From: Isoptericola peretonis
GTDB taxonomy: Bacteria > Actinomycetota > Actinomycetes > Actinomycetales > Cellulomonadaceae
Assembly: GCA_023241745.1 (NCBI GenBank)
Contig: JALQCY010000003.1
Coordinates: 248,001-312,000, forward strand
Direction of reading: 5' to 3'
DNA: 64,000 bases
The notes under the pieces are model-generated. The model searched no databases. It saw nothing but the letters and a program-made list of their open reading frames with translations, and had not been told where the DNA came from. Positions 34,613-43,391 of the stretch are shown here, piece after piece. A program made the position numbers and the translations under genes. The stretch's first letter is position 1, and each line of letters begins with the position of its first letter.

Positions 34613-35644
34613 ATGGCAGCGCGAGGCGGCACGCGGCAGCGGTCGGGTCCCTCCATGGCCGACGTCGCCGCGCTCGCCGGCGTCTCGTCGCAGACCGTGT
34701 CCCGCGTCTCGATGGGCCTGGACAACGTGCGCCCGGCGACCCGGGACAAGGTCCTCGCCGCGATGGAGCAGCTCGGGTACGCGCCGAACAGCGCGGCCCG
34801 CGCGCTGCGCTACGGCACCTTCGGCACCATCGGGATGATCGCGCACCGGCTCGCCCGTACCGGCGAGTCGCGCACCGTCGAGGCCGTCGTCGAGGCCGCC
34901 CGCGTCGAGGGGTACACCGTCACGCTCGTCGACCTCGAGAGCCCGACGTCGGACGACATGACGGCGGCCGTGGCCCGCCTCGGGCACCAGGCGATCGACG
35001 GCCTCGTGATCGTGCGGGCCGAGACGGCCGGCCCGGAGACGCTTTCCCTCCCTCCCGGCCTGCCCGTGGTGGTCTCGGACTCGCGCTTCGTCGGCCACCA
35101 CCCTGCCGTGGGCGCCGACCAGACCGCCGGCGCCCGGTCCGCCGTGGAGCACCTGCTCGGCCTCGGGCACCGCACGGTGCACCACGTCTCCGGCCCCGAG
35201 GGCTCGGGCCCGGCCCAGATGCGGATCGACGCGTGGCGCGCCGCGCTGGAGGCGGCGGGGCGCGAGGTGCCCGCCGTCGTGCGCGGCGACTGGAGCGCGG
35301 CGTCGGGCTACGAGGCGGGGCTCCGGCTCGCCCGCGACCCCGGCGTCACCGCGGTCTTCTGCGCCAACGACGAGACCGCCACCGGGCTGCTGCACGCCCT
35401 GCACGAGGCCGGGCGCAGCGTGCCGGAGGACATCTCCGTGGTCGGCTTCGACGACATCTATCTCGCCGAGCAGCTGTGGCCGCCGCTGACCACGGTGGCC
35501 CAGGACTTCCGCGAGATCGGCCGGCGGCTCGTGGACCTGCTCCTGCAGCAGGTGCGCGACGACGAGGTGCTCACCGACGTGCACCAGGTGGTGCCCACGC
35601 GCCTCGTGGTGCGGCAGAGCACGTCCACCCCGCGCTCGGGCTGA
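34613..35644 (+). CDS. LacI-family repressor of the beta-galactoside operon
   Basis: A 343-residue LacI/GalR regulator. The HTH is near the N terminus (MADVAALAGVSSQTVSRVSMG, residues about 16-36) and the hinge helix includes APNSAARALR. The periplasmic-binding-fold ligand domain ends with the family motif VSVVGFDD-like ISVVGFDDIYLAEQ. The ATG at 34613 has GGAGGG five bases upstream; an earlier in-frame ATG at 34520 falls inside the operator and is unlikely. It probably senses galactose, lactose or allolactose-like sugar. Confidence 0.93.
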   Translation: MAARGGTRQRSGPSMADVAALAGVSSQTVSRVSMGLDNVRPATRDKVLAAMEQLGYAPNSAARALRYGTFGTIGMIAHRLARTGESRTVEAVVEAARVEGYTVTLVDLESPTSDDMTAAVARLGHQAIDGLVIVRAETAGPETLSLPPGLPVVVSDSRFVGHHPAVGADQTAGARSAVEHLLGLGHRTVHHVSGPEGSGPAQMRIDAWRAALEAAGREVPAVVRGDWSAASGYEAGLRLARDPGVTAVFCANDETATGLLHALHEAGRSVPEDISVVGFDDIYLAEQLWPPLTTVAQDFREIGRRLVDLLLQQVRDDEVLTDVHQVVPTRLVVRQSTSTPRSG

Positions 35645-35661
35645 CCGGCGCGGGTCCGCGC

Positions 35662-36651
35662 TCAGGCCCCGACCAGCGCCTCCCCCAGCGGCGTGCGCAC
35701 GTGCAGCACGCGCGGCCCCTCCCGCCGCGACTCCACGAGCCGGGCCGCGCGCAACCGGTCCAGGTGGTGCGACGCCGTCGAGACGGCGAGCCCGCCGGCC
35801 GCCGCGACCTCGCTCGTGGACAGGGGCCCGCGCAGGGCGAGCAGCACGCCCGCGCGGCCGGCGCCGAGCAGGTCCGCGAGCGCCGCGGACGGGTCGCGCT
35901 CGTCGTCGGCCCAGCGCTCGGAGAGCCCCAGCGCCGGGTAGAAGAGCGTCGGCTGCGCGGGCGGCTCGGTCACGACGGAGCAGCGCGGGGCCATCACCGA
36001 CGGCACGAGCACGAGCCCGCTGCCCGCGCAGTCCAGCACCTCGTCGTGCAGGCGCAGGCGTACCCGGACGGCGTCGGGGGCCCAGGTCACCGCGTCGTGC
36101 AGGGTGTCGACCATGGCGCCCAGGCCGTGCGTCGTGACGCGCCGCGAGCGGGCGCCGATGTCGGCGCGCAGCAGGCGCTCGAGCTGCGGCCAGACCGGCG
36201 CGAGGACGGCGTCCCACACCTGGGACCAGGCGTCGGCGGCGAGGGACCGCGCGTGCTCGGGGTCGTCGGCGAGGGCGCGCAGCAGCCGCTGCTGCGCGCC
36301 CTCGGTGCGGTCGACCCGCTTGAGGAGGTCGACCCGCACGGGCCCGAGATCGGCCTCGCGCAGCCGCTCGAGCTCCTCGTCGGGGCCGAGGTCCCAGCCG
36401 GGGGTCGAGGTGAGGAAGTCCGGCAGGTACCCGTCGGCCCCGACCAGCAGGGTCAGCAGGTCGAGGGCGCGGGCGGGGGCCTGCCCGCGCGCCCGCCGCA
36501 GCCAGCCCCACTGCAGGGGGTGGTACGGCGGCTGGGCGAGCACGCGGACCGCGTGCGCGAGCTCGTGGCCGGGCGAGACGCCGAACCGGATCGCCGACAC
36601 GTCGTCGGGGGCGAGGCGGAACTCCACGGTGCGGTCACGGCTGCGGGGCAC
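35662..36651 (-). CDS. ArsR-like winged-helix regulator with DUF5937 N-terminal domain
   Basis: A 329-residue regulator. The N-terminal part (VEFRLAPDDVSAIRFGVSPGHEL in outline) matches DUF5937, and the C-terminal 80 residues hold an ArsR-like HTH (GPLSTSEVAAAGGLAVSTASHHLDRLRAARLVESRREG). The GTG at 36651 is six bases after TACGGT, a leaderless promoter of its own. An open frame continuing upstream to 37626 is spurious. It lies 23 bases after the binding-protein gene of locus (b), but its own promoter argues for at least partly separate control. Confidence 0.82.
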   Translation of the reverse strand: MPRSRDRTVEFRLAPDDVSAIRFGVSPGHELAHAVRVLAQPPYHPLQWGWLRRARGQAPARALDLLTLLVGADGYLPDFLTSTPGWDLGPDEELERLREADLGPVRVDLLKRVDRTEGAQQRLLRALADDPEHARSLAADAWSQVWDAVLAPVWPQLERLLRADIGARSRRVTTHGLGAMVDTLHDAVTWAPDAVRVRLRLHDEVLDCAGSGLVLVPSVMAPRCSVVTEPPAQPTLFYPALGLSERWADDERDPSAALADLLGAGRAGVLLALRGPLSTSEVAAAGGLAVSTASHHLDRLRAARLVESRREGPRVLHVRTPLGEALVGA

Positions 36652-36674
36652 GGCGTCACCGTAGCCGTCGGGCC

Positions 36675-38030
36675 TCACTCCAGCAGGCCGTTGATCTGCT
36701 CGTTCACCTCCGTGAGGGTGGAGACGTCCCGGTCGCCGATGTAGATCTCGTCCATGATCGGCGTCATGACGGCGTCGATGGCGCCGTACTCCTCCGTCAC
36801 CGGATGGAACATCGTCTGCTGCTTCTCCACCATGTCCGTGAACACCGAGACGTCGAGCCCCCGCTCGCCGAACGCCTCGATCGCCGCCTCCGTGCCGGCG
36901 GGCCGCGCCGGGAGGACCACGCCGGCCTCCCCCACGAGCCGCTGGCAGTCGTCCGACCCGAGGAACTCCACCCAGCGGGCGGCCTCCTCCGGGTCCGGGG
37001 ACTGGGCGCTGATGGAGTCGGCCAGGCCGTTGTACATCGACACCGGGTGGCCCACGGGCCCGCTCGGCAGCGACGCGATGCCCAGGTCGACGCCCTCCAG
37101 GTTGGCGTAGGTGCCGAGCATCCACGAGCCGTTCGCCGAGATCGCGGCGCGGCCCGAGCCGAGCGCCTGCTGCGGGTTCGGCTCGGTGCCGACCTCCTCG
37201 TACGGCGCCATGTACCCCTTCTCGACCAGGCCGAACAGCCACGCCAGGGAGTCCTGCACGCGCGGGTCGTCGAACTGGTACTCGGTGCCCCACACGTCCG
37301 CGTCGGTGAACTTCCACCCGGTCGCACCGGCCAGCCAGGACCAGGTGGTCTGCCCGGCAGTGCCGCCCGAGCCGTTCGAGGCCAGGCCGTAGACGGCGAC
37401 GTTGTCCGGGTCGAAGCCCTCCTCGTCGCCGCGGACCCCGTTCTCGTCCACGGTGAGGTGGGCGATCAGCTCCTCGAAGCTGCCGCCGTCCTCGGGGTTC
37501 CAGTCGAGGCCCTCGAGGTCCTCGGGCGACAGGCCGGCCTCGGCGATCACGTTCGTGTCGTAGAACAGCGCGACCGTGTCGAAGTCCTTCGGCATGCCGT
37601 ACTGCGCGCCGTCCTGCCCCACCCACAGGTCCGACAGCCCCTCCTGGAACTCGGCGTAGTCGGTGTCGGCGGTGGCCTCCAAGGTGTTCAGGTCCAGCAG
37701 CAGGCCCCGCTCGGCGAAGCCGGGGTACTGGGTGAGGTGGTCGGTGAACACGTCCGGGCCGGCGCCGGCCACGAACCCCGCGGTGAGCTTGCGCCAGTAG
37801 TCGCCCCAGCCGTACTGGCTGATCCGCACCTGCAGGTCCGGGTTCTGCCGCTCGAACTCGTCCGCGCAGCGCTGGTAGGCCGGCAGCTGGTTCGCGTCCC
37901 AGAGCCAGTAGTCCAGGACGACGGAGTCGTCCGCCGCGGCGGTGCCGGGGCCTGCGCAGCCGGCCACCGCGAGGGTGCCGGCGGCGACTGCCGCGGCCAG
38001 GGATGCTGTCGTTCGGCGTGCGTGGTGCAC
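36675..38030 (-). CDS. ABC sugar-binding lipoprotein (locus b)
   Basis: A 451-residue solute-binding protein. The signal has the lipobox VAGC (Cys at about 24) and the mature part begins with DYWLWDANQLPAYQRCADEFE, typical of family 1 sugar-binding proteins. The GTG at 38030 follows GAGGAGG by six bases. It is the last transport gene in the operon after two permeases, which is an unusual order. The sugar is not known. Confidence 0.92.
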   Translation of the reverse strand: MHHARRTTASLAAAVAAGTLAVAGCAGPGTAAADDSVVLDYWLWDANQLPAYQRCADEFERQNPDLQVRISQYGWGDYWRKLTAGFVAGAGPDVFTDHLTQYPGFAERGLLLDLNTLEATADTDYAEFQEGLSDLWVGQDGAQYGMPKDFDTVALFYDTNVIAEAGLSPEDLEGLDWNPEDGGSFEELIAHLTVDENGVRGDEEGFDPDNVAVYGLASNGSGGTAGQTTWSWLAGATGWKFTDADVWGTEYQFDDPRVQDSLAWLFGLVEKGYMAPYEEVGTEPNPQQALGSGRAAISANGSWMLGTYANLEGVDLGIASLPSGPVGHPVSMYNGLADSISAQSPDPEEAARWVEFLGSDDCQRLVGEAGVVLPARPAGTEAAIEAFGERGLDVSVFTDMVEKQQTMFHPVTEEYGAIDAVMTPIMDEIYIGDRDVSTLTEVNEQINGLLE

Positions 38031-38041
38031 GGTGGGCCTCC

Positions 38042-39004
38042 TCACTTGATCCCGCTGAAGCCGATGGAGTTGACGATCCTCTTCGCGAAGACGAGGAAGA
38101 GCAGGATCATCGGCAGCGCGGCCACGAGCGTCGCGGCCATCAGCCCGGCCCAGTCCGGCCCGGTCTGCGGCGTCTGCGCGTTGAAGTTCCCCAGGGCCAC
38201 GGTGAGCACCCGGGACTCGTCGGTGTACGAGACCATCAGCGGCCAGAAGTAGTCGTTCCACGACCCGATGTAGGTGAGGATCGAGATGGTCGCGATCGGC
38301 CCCACCGACATCGGGATGATGATCGCGAAGAACACGCGCACCTTGCTGGCGCCGTCGATCAGCGCGGCCTCCTCGACCTCGGTCGAGACGTTCATGAAGA
38401 ACTGCCGCAGGAAGAAGATCGCGAACGGGGTCATGAACAGCCCCGGCAGCATGATGCCCAGCAGCGTGTCGACCAGGCCCAGGTCCCGGATCAGCACGAA
38501 GTTCGGCAGCAGGGTGAAGATCGCCGGCACCATCAGCGAGAGCAGGAACACGGCGAAGACCGCGTTGCGCCCCCGCCAGCGCAGCCGTGAGAACGCGTAC
38601 GCGGCCATCGCGGAGAAGAACACCTGGCACGCGGTGACCACGGTGGCCACCACGACGGAGTTGCGCAGGTAGAGCCAGAAGTCGATCGACGCGCCCGACC
38701 CGCCCTGGGCGATGGCCTCCTCCGTGCTCTGCAGGCCGAAGACGCGCTCGAACCCGCCCCAGGAGAAGCCGACGGGCAGCAGGGACGTGGAGCCGGAGTA
38801 GAGGGCCCCGTTGCTGGACAGCGCCGTGCGGAGCATCCAGTAGAAGGGGAACAGGGTGAGGAGCAGGAGCACGATCATCACCACCCAGGCGAGCACCCGG
38901 CCCGGGCTGGGCGGGCGGCGTCGGCGGCGCGGCTGCGCCGTCCGCGGTGGGTCGGTCTGTCCGACGGTCTCGGGTTCGACGGGTGCCGTCGTGGTCTCGG
39001 TCAT
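38042..39004 (-). CDS. ABC sugar permease, MalG-type (locus b)
   Basis: A 320-residue permease with six helices, a long basic/Pro-rich N terminus and the coupling loop EAALIDGASKVR. It overlaps nothing and is spaced 12 bases from the permease at 39017 and 11 from the binding protein. It is the MalG-like half of the channel. Confidence 0.92.
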   Translation of the reverse strand: MTETTTAPVEPETVGQTDPPRTAQPRRRRRPPSPGRVLAWVVMIVLLLLTLFPFYWMLRTALSSNGALYSGSTSLLPVGFSWGGFERVFGLQSTEEAIAQGGSGASIDFWLYLRNSVVVATVVTACQVFFSAMAAYAFSRLRWRGRNAVFAVFLLSLMVPAIFTLLPNFVLIRDLGLVDTLLGIMLPGLFMTPFAIFFLRQFFMNVSTEVEEAALIDGASKVRVFFAIIIPMSVGPIATISILTYIGSWNDYFWPLMVSYTDESRVLTVALGNFNAQTPQTGPDWAGLMAATLVAALPMILLFLVFAKRIVNSIGFSGIK

Positions 39005-39016
39005 GTCGCCGCCTCC

Positions 39017-39922
39017 CTAGTTCAGGTCCGTCTGGCCGGCCCGCGTGACGCGGTACTGGAAGAAGGTGACGACCACCAGGATCAGCAGCATGGCCACGCT
39101 CAGTGCGGACGCGTAGCCGAAGTCGAACTGCGCGAACGCCTTGTCGTAGATGTAGAGCTGCAGCACGCGGCTGGCGTCCACGGGGCCGCCGTTGGTGGTG
39201 ACCGCCACGGAGTCGAACACCTGGAACGAGCCGATCACCGAGATGATCAGCACCAGCCCGAGGATCGGCCGCAGCAGCGGCAGGGTGATGCCGAAGAACG
39301 TGCGGACCTCCGACGCGCCGTCGACCCTGGCCGCTTCGTACGTGGTGGGCGGGATGGCCTGCAGCCCGGCGAAGATCAGCAGCGCCGTGTAGCCCATGTG
39401 CCGCCAGACGTTCACCACCGCGATGGTGGGGATGGCCCAGGCCTCCGAGGTGAAGAACCCGATCCGTTCCAGCCCGATCCACTCCAGCACCTGGTTGCCG
39501 ATGCCCAGCTGGAAGTCGAGGATCCACAGGAACACGAGAGCGGCGACCACGTTCGAGACCAGGTACGGCGCGAGCACGAGCGACCGCAGCAGCGTGGAGC
39601 GGCTGAGCCGCTGCATCAGCACCGCGATCACGAGGGCGACGACGGTCTGCAGGCCGATGTTGATCACGACGTACAGCAGCGTGACCCGCACGGCGTTCCA
39701 GAACACGGGGTCCGCGACCATGGCCCGGTAGTTCTCCAGGCCGACGAACTGCGCGGGGCTGAGCAGGTCCCAGGACGTGAAGCTCAGCCAGATGCCGCGG
39801 AGCAGCGGCCAGAAGTAGAAGACCACCAGCCCGATGGTGGCCGGCAGGATGAACGCCAGGGCGAGCCGGGTGTCGTCCCGGCGGCGCCGCACCCGTTCCC
39901 GGGGGACGGACGGTGCTGACAT
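39017..39922 (-). CDS. ABC sugar permease, MalF-type (locus b)
   Basis: A 301-residue permease with six helices and the coupling loop EAARVDGASEVR; the segment FYFWPLLRGIWLSFTSWD is typical of MalF/UgpA partners. AGGAGG lies upstream of the ATG at 39922. A strong hairpin (39960-39989) separates it from the oxidoreductase gene, so readthrough or a second promoter is needed for transport-gene expression. Confidence 0.92.
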   Translation of the reverse strand: MSAPSVPRERVRRRRDDTRLALAFILPATIGLVVFYFWPLLRGIWLSFTSWDLLSPAQFVGLENYRAMVADPVFWNAVRVTLLYVVINIGLQTVVALVIAVLMQRLSRSTLLRSLVLAPYLVSNVVAALVFLWILDFQLGIGNQVLEWIGLERIGFFTSEAWAIPTIAVVNVWRHMGYTALLIFAGLQAIPPTTYEAARVDGASEVRTFFGITLPLLRPILGLVLIISVIGSFQVFDSVAVTTNGGPVDASRVLQLYIYDKAFAQFDFGYASALSVAMLLILVVVTFFQYRVTRAGQTDLN

Positions 39923-39959
39923 GAGGTACCTCCTTGCGTCGTTGCAGGCGGTGTCCGGA

Positions 39960-39989
39960 CGGCCCGGCGTCGTCGGTGACGCCGGGCCG
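39960..39989 (-). terminator. 12-bp GC hairpin between oxidoreductase and permease genes
   Basis: CGGCCCGGCGTC and GACGCCGGGCCG form a perfect 12-bp stem with loop GTCGGT (plus-strand reading). It follows the oxidoreductase stop by eight bases on the minus strand and precedes the permease gene by 37 bases. There is no U-tract. It may attenuate transcription or stabilise the upstream mRNA end. Confidence 0.55.
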
Positions 39990-39997
39990 GGTGGTGC

Positions 39998-41245
39998 TCA
40001 GTCGCGCGCGGGGCGGCTCCCGAAGTCGGGGATGGGCAGCCGCTCGCCGCCGGCCAGGGCGGAGGCGTGCGCCACGATCCCGGGAGCGGTGAACCTGGCC
40101 GCGAGCCAGGCGTCCACCGGCGCGTGCTCGCCGGTGACCACGGCGCGCACGAAGTCGTCCGCGAGGAAGTGGTGGGAGCCCTCGTGCCCGTTCGGGGCGT
40201 CGGCGTAGGAGGCGGGCAGCCGCGTCCGGTCGTGCACCCGCGTGGACCCCGAGGTGAACGCCTCCCGCAGGGCCGGGTCCACGTCGGCGAGGTCCGCTTC
40301 GTCGACGGAGCCGCGGACCGGGACGAAGTCGGCGGAGAGGTCGGTGGAGGTCTCCTTGTCGTTCCAGACGCTCTGGTGGGCGAGCTGCTCGAAGCTGGCC
40401 TCCGTGCCGAAGAAGCGGAAGCGGGACTCGCGGATGTGGGACGGGTAGCCCACCCGGCGCATCTCGTTCGTGCGCATCGCCCCGCCGTCCGACAGCTCGA
40501 AGAGCGCCGTGGCGTTCGAGAAGCTGTTGCCGAACTGGCTGATCTCGCGGTCGAACACGCCGTCGCCGCGCCGGTCCTCGACGCCGATGCAGCTGACGCT
40601 CACCGCCCGGGCCGGCAGCGCGCCGAGGACGCCCCCGATGGCGTGCGTCGGGTAGAGCATGGGCGGGTAGCTGGCCGTGGACTTCCAGTCCTCCCCGCCG
40701 CTGTACTGGTAGGCCGCGTAGAAGCCGAGGTCCATGTCGTGCACGTAGTCGCCCTCGGTGTAGAAGACCTGGCCGAGCGCGCCCTCGCGGATCTTCTCCC
40801 GGATGAACACCGTGGCGGGGTTGTAGTAGCTCGTCTCGCCCATCATGTAGGTGAGGCCGGTGCGCTCGACGGCAGCGACGATCGCCTCGATGTCGGTGAG
40901 CTCGGTGGCCATCGGCACGGCCGAGTAGACGTGCTTGCCGGCCTCCAGCGCGGCCAGCACCAGCGGCGCGTGCGTCCAGCGCTGGGTGAAGATCGCGACG
41001 GCGTCGACGTCGGACTCGAGCATCTCCTCGAAGCTGTCGACGACGGTCGCGCCCTCGTACCGGGCGGCCAGCGACTTCGCCCGCTCCGGCACGAGGTCCG
41101 TGATCACGAGGCGGTCGACGTTCGGGTGCAGGTCCCAGAGCGTCGCGAAGCTGCGCGAGAACTGGCCCGCCCCGACGATGCCGATGCTGGCGGAGCCGGC
41201 GCCCGCCGCGAGCGGGGCCGTGGGGTCGAGAGGCAGTGCGGACAA
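39998..41245 (-). CDS. Gfo/Idh/MocA-family oxidoreductase
   Basis: A 415-residue sugar oxidoreductase. The N-terminal Rossmann motif is IGIVGAGQFSRSFATLW, then HAPLVLAALEAGKHVYSAVPMA gives the family segment EKP-like region (here VPMA instead of EKP). The C-terminal domain is GFO_IDH_MocA-like with MMGETSYYNPATVFIREK. It probably oxidises or epimerises the imported sugar or its derivative with NAD(P). The missing EKP lysine is unusual for the family and may indicate altered chemistry. AGGAGGAACC precedes the ATG; the ROK gene is 34 bases upstream. Confidence 0.88.
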   Translation of the reverse strand: MSALPLDPTAPLAAGAGSASIGIVGAGQFSRSFATLWDLHPNVDRLVITDLVPERAKSLAARYEGATVVDSFEEMLESDVDAVAIFTQRWTHAPLVLAALEAGKHVYSAVPMATELTDIEAIVAAVERTGLTYMMGETSYYNPATVFIREKIREGALGQVFYTEGDYVHDMDLGFYAAYQYSGGEDWKSTASYPPMLYPTHAIGGVLGALPARAVSVSCIGVEDRRGDGVFDREISQFGNSFSNATALFELSDGGAMRTNEMRRVGYPSHIRESRFRFFGTEASFEQLAHQSVWNDKETSTDLSADFVPVRGSVDEADLADVDPALREAFTSGSTRVHDRTRLPASYADAPNGHEGSHHFLADDFVRAVVTGEHAPVDAWLAARFTAPGIVAHASALAGGERLPIPDFGSRPARD

Positions 41246-41279
41246 CGGTTCCTCCTGGGTGTGGGACGGGCTGGGTCGG

Positions 41280-42455
41280 TCAGAGCTGGGCGGGCGTCGC
41301 GCCCGGGGGGTCGACGAGCATCCACTGGCAGGCCACGACCGCCGCGCCCCGGGCCCACTCGTCGAAGCCGGACGTGAAGGGGACCACCGACGGCGCGGTG
41401 GCGTGCGGGTCGAGGTGCTCGGCGATCGCGGCCTCCATCCCCTCGCGGGTGTGGGCGAGCATCCCCAGCCCGTCGCCGGCCAGGATCACCGCGGGCAGGC
41501 CGAGGAGGTTGACGAGCTGGGCGATCAGCACGCCCAGGGCCCGGCCGGCGTCGCGGAACACGCGCAGCGCGACGGCGTCGCCCGCCTCCGCGAGCTCGAA
41601 GGCCGCGGCCAGGTCCACGTCGGTCCGGCCGAGCGGCACACCGATGCCGCGGGTGATCGCCCACGTGGTGAGGAAGGCGGAGGCGCAGCCCCGGTGCCCG
41701 TAGGTGCACAGCGGGCCCGAGTCCGAGACCCTGGTGTGGCCGAGCATGCCCACCTTGCCCGTCGGCCCCGCCACCACCCGGTCGTCGAGGACGATCCCGA
41801 GCCCCACGCCGACGCCGACGGTGAGCACGGCGAAGTCGCTCATCCCCCGGCCCGGGCCGGACCACTGGACACCCGCGGTCAGCGCGCGGGCGTCGCCGCT
41901 GAGGACGGTGGGGATGCCGGTGGCGTCCTCCAGCAGCCGGGCCAGCGGCACCTGGTCCCAGCCGAGGTAGTCGTTGCTGCGGACGGTGTCGTCGAAGCGG
42001 GACATCTGACCGGCGAGGCCGATGCCGAGCGCCTGGATCGTCCGGTCGCGACCGAGTTCCTTCACCAGGTGAATGATCTGCTCGATGACCGTGGACTGCT
42101 CCGCGTCCCGGAGGGCGCGGTGCCCCGTCGCCTCCACCCGCCCGGAGGCGTCCGTCCGGACGGCATAGACCTCGTCCGCGGTGACCTTGACGCCGACGAA
42201 GAGGTGGCGCGACGCGTGCAGCACGAGCGGGGCGCCCGGCCGGCCGCGGCTCTCCGCCGAGGGCGCGGCGTCTTCGGTGACCAGGCCGGCGCTCACCAGC
42301 GGCTGGGTGATCTTGGTGATGCTCGCCGGCGACCGTTCGAGGCGCCGCGCGAGCTCCGCCCGGGAGAGCGGCCCGGCGAGCAGCAGGGCACGCACCACGG
42401 CGCGGGCCGAGGGCCCGAGCGAGCCGAGGCGGGGAACGTCTGCGCGGCGCTGCAC
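41280..42455 (-). CDS. ROK-family transcriptional regulator
   Basis: A 391-residue ROK (NagC/XylR-like) regulator. A winged HTH occupies about residues 15-75 (LSRAELARRLERSPASITKITQPLVSAGLV in outline). The ROK domain follows with VTVGVGVGLGIVLDDRVVAGPTGK and the zinc segment GPLCTYGHRGCASAFL. The GTG start at 42455 is preceded by TTGACA, 18 bases and CAGGGT six bases before the start. It heads the operon of locus (b) and likely represses it, sensing a phosphorylated or free sugar. Confidence 0.9.
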   Translation of the reverse strand: MQRRADVPRLGSLGPSARAVVRALLLAGPLSRAELARRLERSPASITKITQPLVSAGLVTEDAAPSAESRGRPGAPLVLHASRHLFVGVKVTADEVYAVRTDASGRVEATGHRALRDAEQSTVIEQIIHLVKELGRDRTIQALGIGLAGQMSRFDDTVRSNDYLGWDQVPLARLLEDATGIPTVLSGDARALTAGVQWSGPGRGMSDFAVLTVGVGVGLGIVLDDRVVAGPTGKVGMLGHTRVSDSGPLCTYGHRGCASAFLTTWAITRGIGVPLGRTDVDLAAAFELAEAGDAVALRVFRDAGRALGVLIAQLVNLLGLPAVILAGDGLGMLAHTREGMEAAIAEHLDPHATAPSVVPFTSGFDEWARGAAVVACQWMLVDPPGATPAQL

Positions 42456-42461
42456 CCCGAC

Positions 42462-42498
42462 ACCCTGACCCCTATTCCTTCACCCTGTCAATGAATAG
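42462..42498 (-). promoter_or_regulatory. Promoter and inverted repeat upstream of the ROK regulator
   Basis: On the minus strand, TTGACA (42486-42491) and CAGGGT (42462-42467) are 18 bases apart and the GTG follows after six bases. The arms CTATTC (42472-42477) and GAATAG (42493-42498) form an inverted repeat that brackets the -35, a plausible autoregulatory ROK operator. Confidence 0.5.
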
Positions 42499-43333
42499 AG
42501 GGAACTTTCCGCCCAGCGAAGTCGGCGACGAGCCGGGCGAACCGCTCGGGCTGGTCCTCGCCCACCAGGGTGGCGCAGTCGGCCAGCACCTCGAGCCGCG
42601 CGTCCGGGTAGAGCGCGGCAAGTCGAGGACCGTGCTCGACGGGCATCAGCGGGTCCTGCTCTGCCCACACGACCAGCACCGGCTTCGTGAACGCCCGCCA
42701 ACCGGCCGCGAGGCGGAGCAGCTCGCTCCGGCCCGGCGCGCCGCCGGCGAACCTGGCGAAGTCCCGCCGGATCCGGCGGTCCCGGGTGGCGGGGGCGAAC
42801 CAGTCCAGGAGCAGGTCGTCCGGGAGTCCCACCACGGACATGCCGCCGTACCCGCCCCGCATCCGGCGGAACGCCCGGAGCCGGAACAGCTGGAGCAGCG
42901 GCCACATGCCACCGGGCACGCGGGCGGCCGCCCCGAGCACCTTCGCCGCGCCCGGCGGGAAGTTGTCGAACGCCTCGCAGGCCGCCAGGACCAGCCGGCC
43001 GACCCGGTCGGTGCGGCCGTCGTTGATGAGGAACTGGCCGCCGCCCCAGTCGTTCAGCACCAGCGTCACGTCGGTCAGGTCGAGCGCGTCGAGAAAGTCG
43101 CCGAGCAGGCGCGCCATGCCGCGCTGGGACAGGTCGGCGTTCCGGTGCATCGGCGCCCGGTGGCCGCCGAGCGGCAGCGTCGGCGTGATCACGCGGAAGC
43201 CCGGCAGCAGCGGGACGACCTTGCGCCAGACGCGGGAGTCCATGGGCGGCCCGTGGCCCAGCAGGACCACGGGCCCCGGACCGCCGGTGTCCTCGTAGGT
43301 CACGGGTCCCGCCGCCAGCTCGACGACCGCCAT
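42488..43333 (-). CDS. Alpha/beta hydrolase, haloalkane-dehalogenase-like
   Basis: A 281-residue alpha/beta hydrolase. The HGPPMDSRVW oxyanion region and LVLNDWGGGQ elbow show Asp (N-D-W-G-G) where serine hydrolases have Ser, as in haloalkane dehalogenases and epoxide hydrolases. A WAEQDPLMP Asp follows. The last His is less clear, since the usual GHxxxxE ending reads ATLVGEDQPERF here. The ATG at 43333 lies next to a TetR-type operator and is divergent from the TetR gene at 43392. The substrate is probably a hydrophobic ester, epoxide or halide. Confidence 0.82.
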   Translation of the reverse strand: MAVVELAAGPVTYEDTGGPGPVVLLGHGPPMDSRVWRKVVPLLPGFRVITPTLPLGGHRAPMHRNADLSQRGMARLLGDFLDALDLTDVTLVLNDWGGGQFLINDGRTDRVGRLVLAACEAFDNFPPGAAKVLGAAARVPGGMWPLLQLFRLRAFRRMRGGYGGMSVVGLPDDLLLDWFAPATRDRRIRRDFARFAGGAPGRSELLRLAAGWRAFTKPVLVVWAEQDPLMPVEHGPRLAALYPDARLEVLADCATLVGEDQPERFARLVADFAGRKVPSIH

Positions 43334-43355
43334 GGTCGCTCCTCCGTCGATTTGA

Positions 43356-43367
43356 TAGATCGTTCTA
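43356..43367. promoter_or_regulatory. TetR-type operator between hydrolase and TetR gene
   Basis: TAGATCGTTCTA has arms TAGA/TCTA, and its reverse reads TAGAACGATCTA, a form common for TetR/AcrR sites. It is 22 bp from the hydrolase start and 24 bp from the TetR start, so it can control both. Confidence 0.62.
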
Positions 43368-43391
43368 ATCAGGCCACCGTAGGCTGGCCCC

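Noticed and set aside
33359..36511. A 1050-residue minus-strand open frame
   Set aside because: It is Arg/Ala/Pro-rich and crosses the permeases, the lacI gene and the DUF5937 regulator; GC-rich DNA keeps shadow frames open.
36675..39527. A 950-residue frame ending in the binding protein
   Set aside because: The GTG at 38030 with GAGGAGG and the lipoprotein signal fix the true start.
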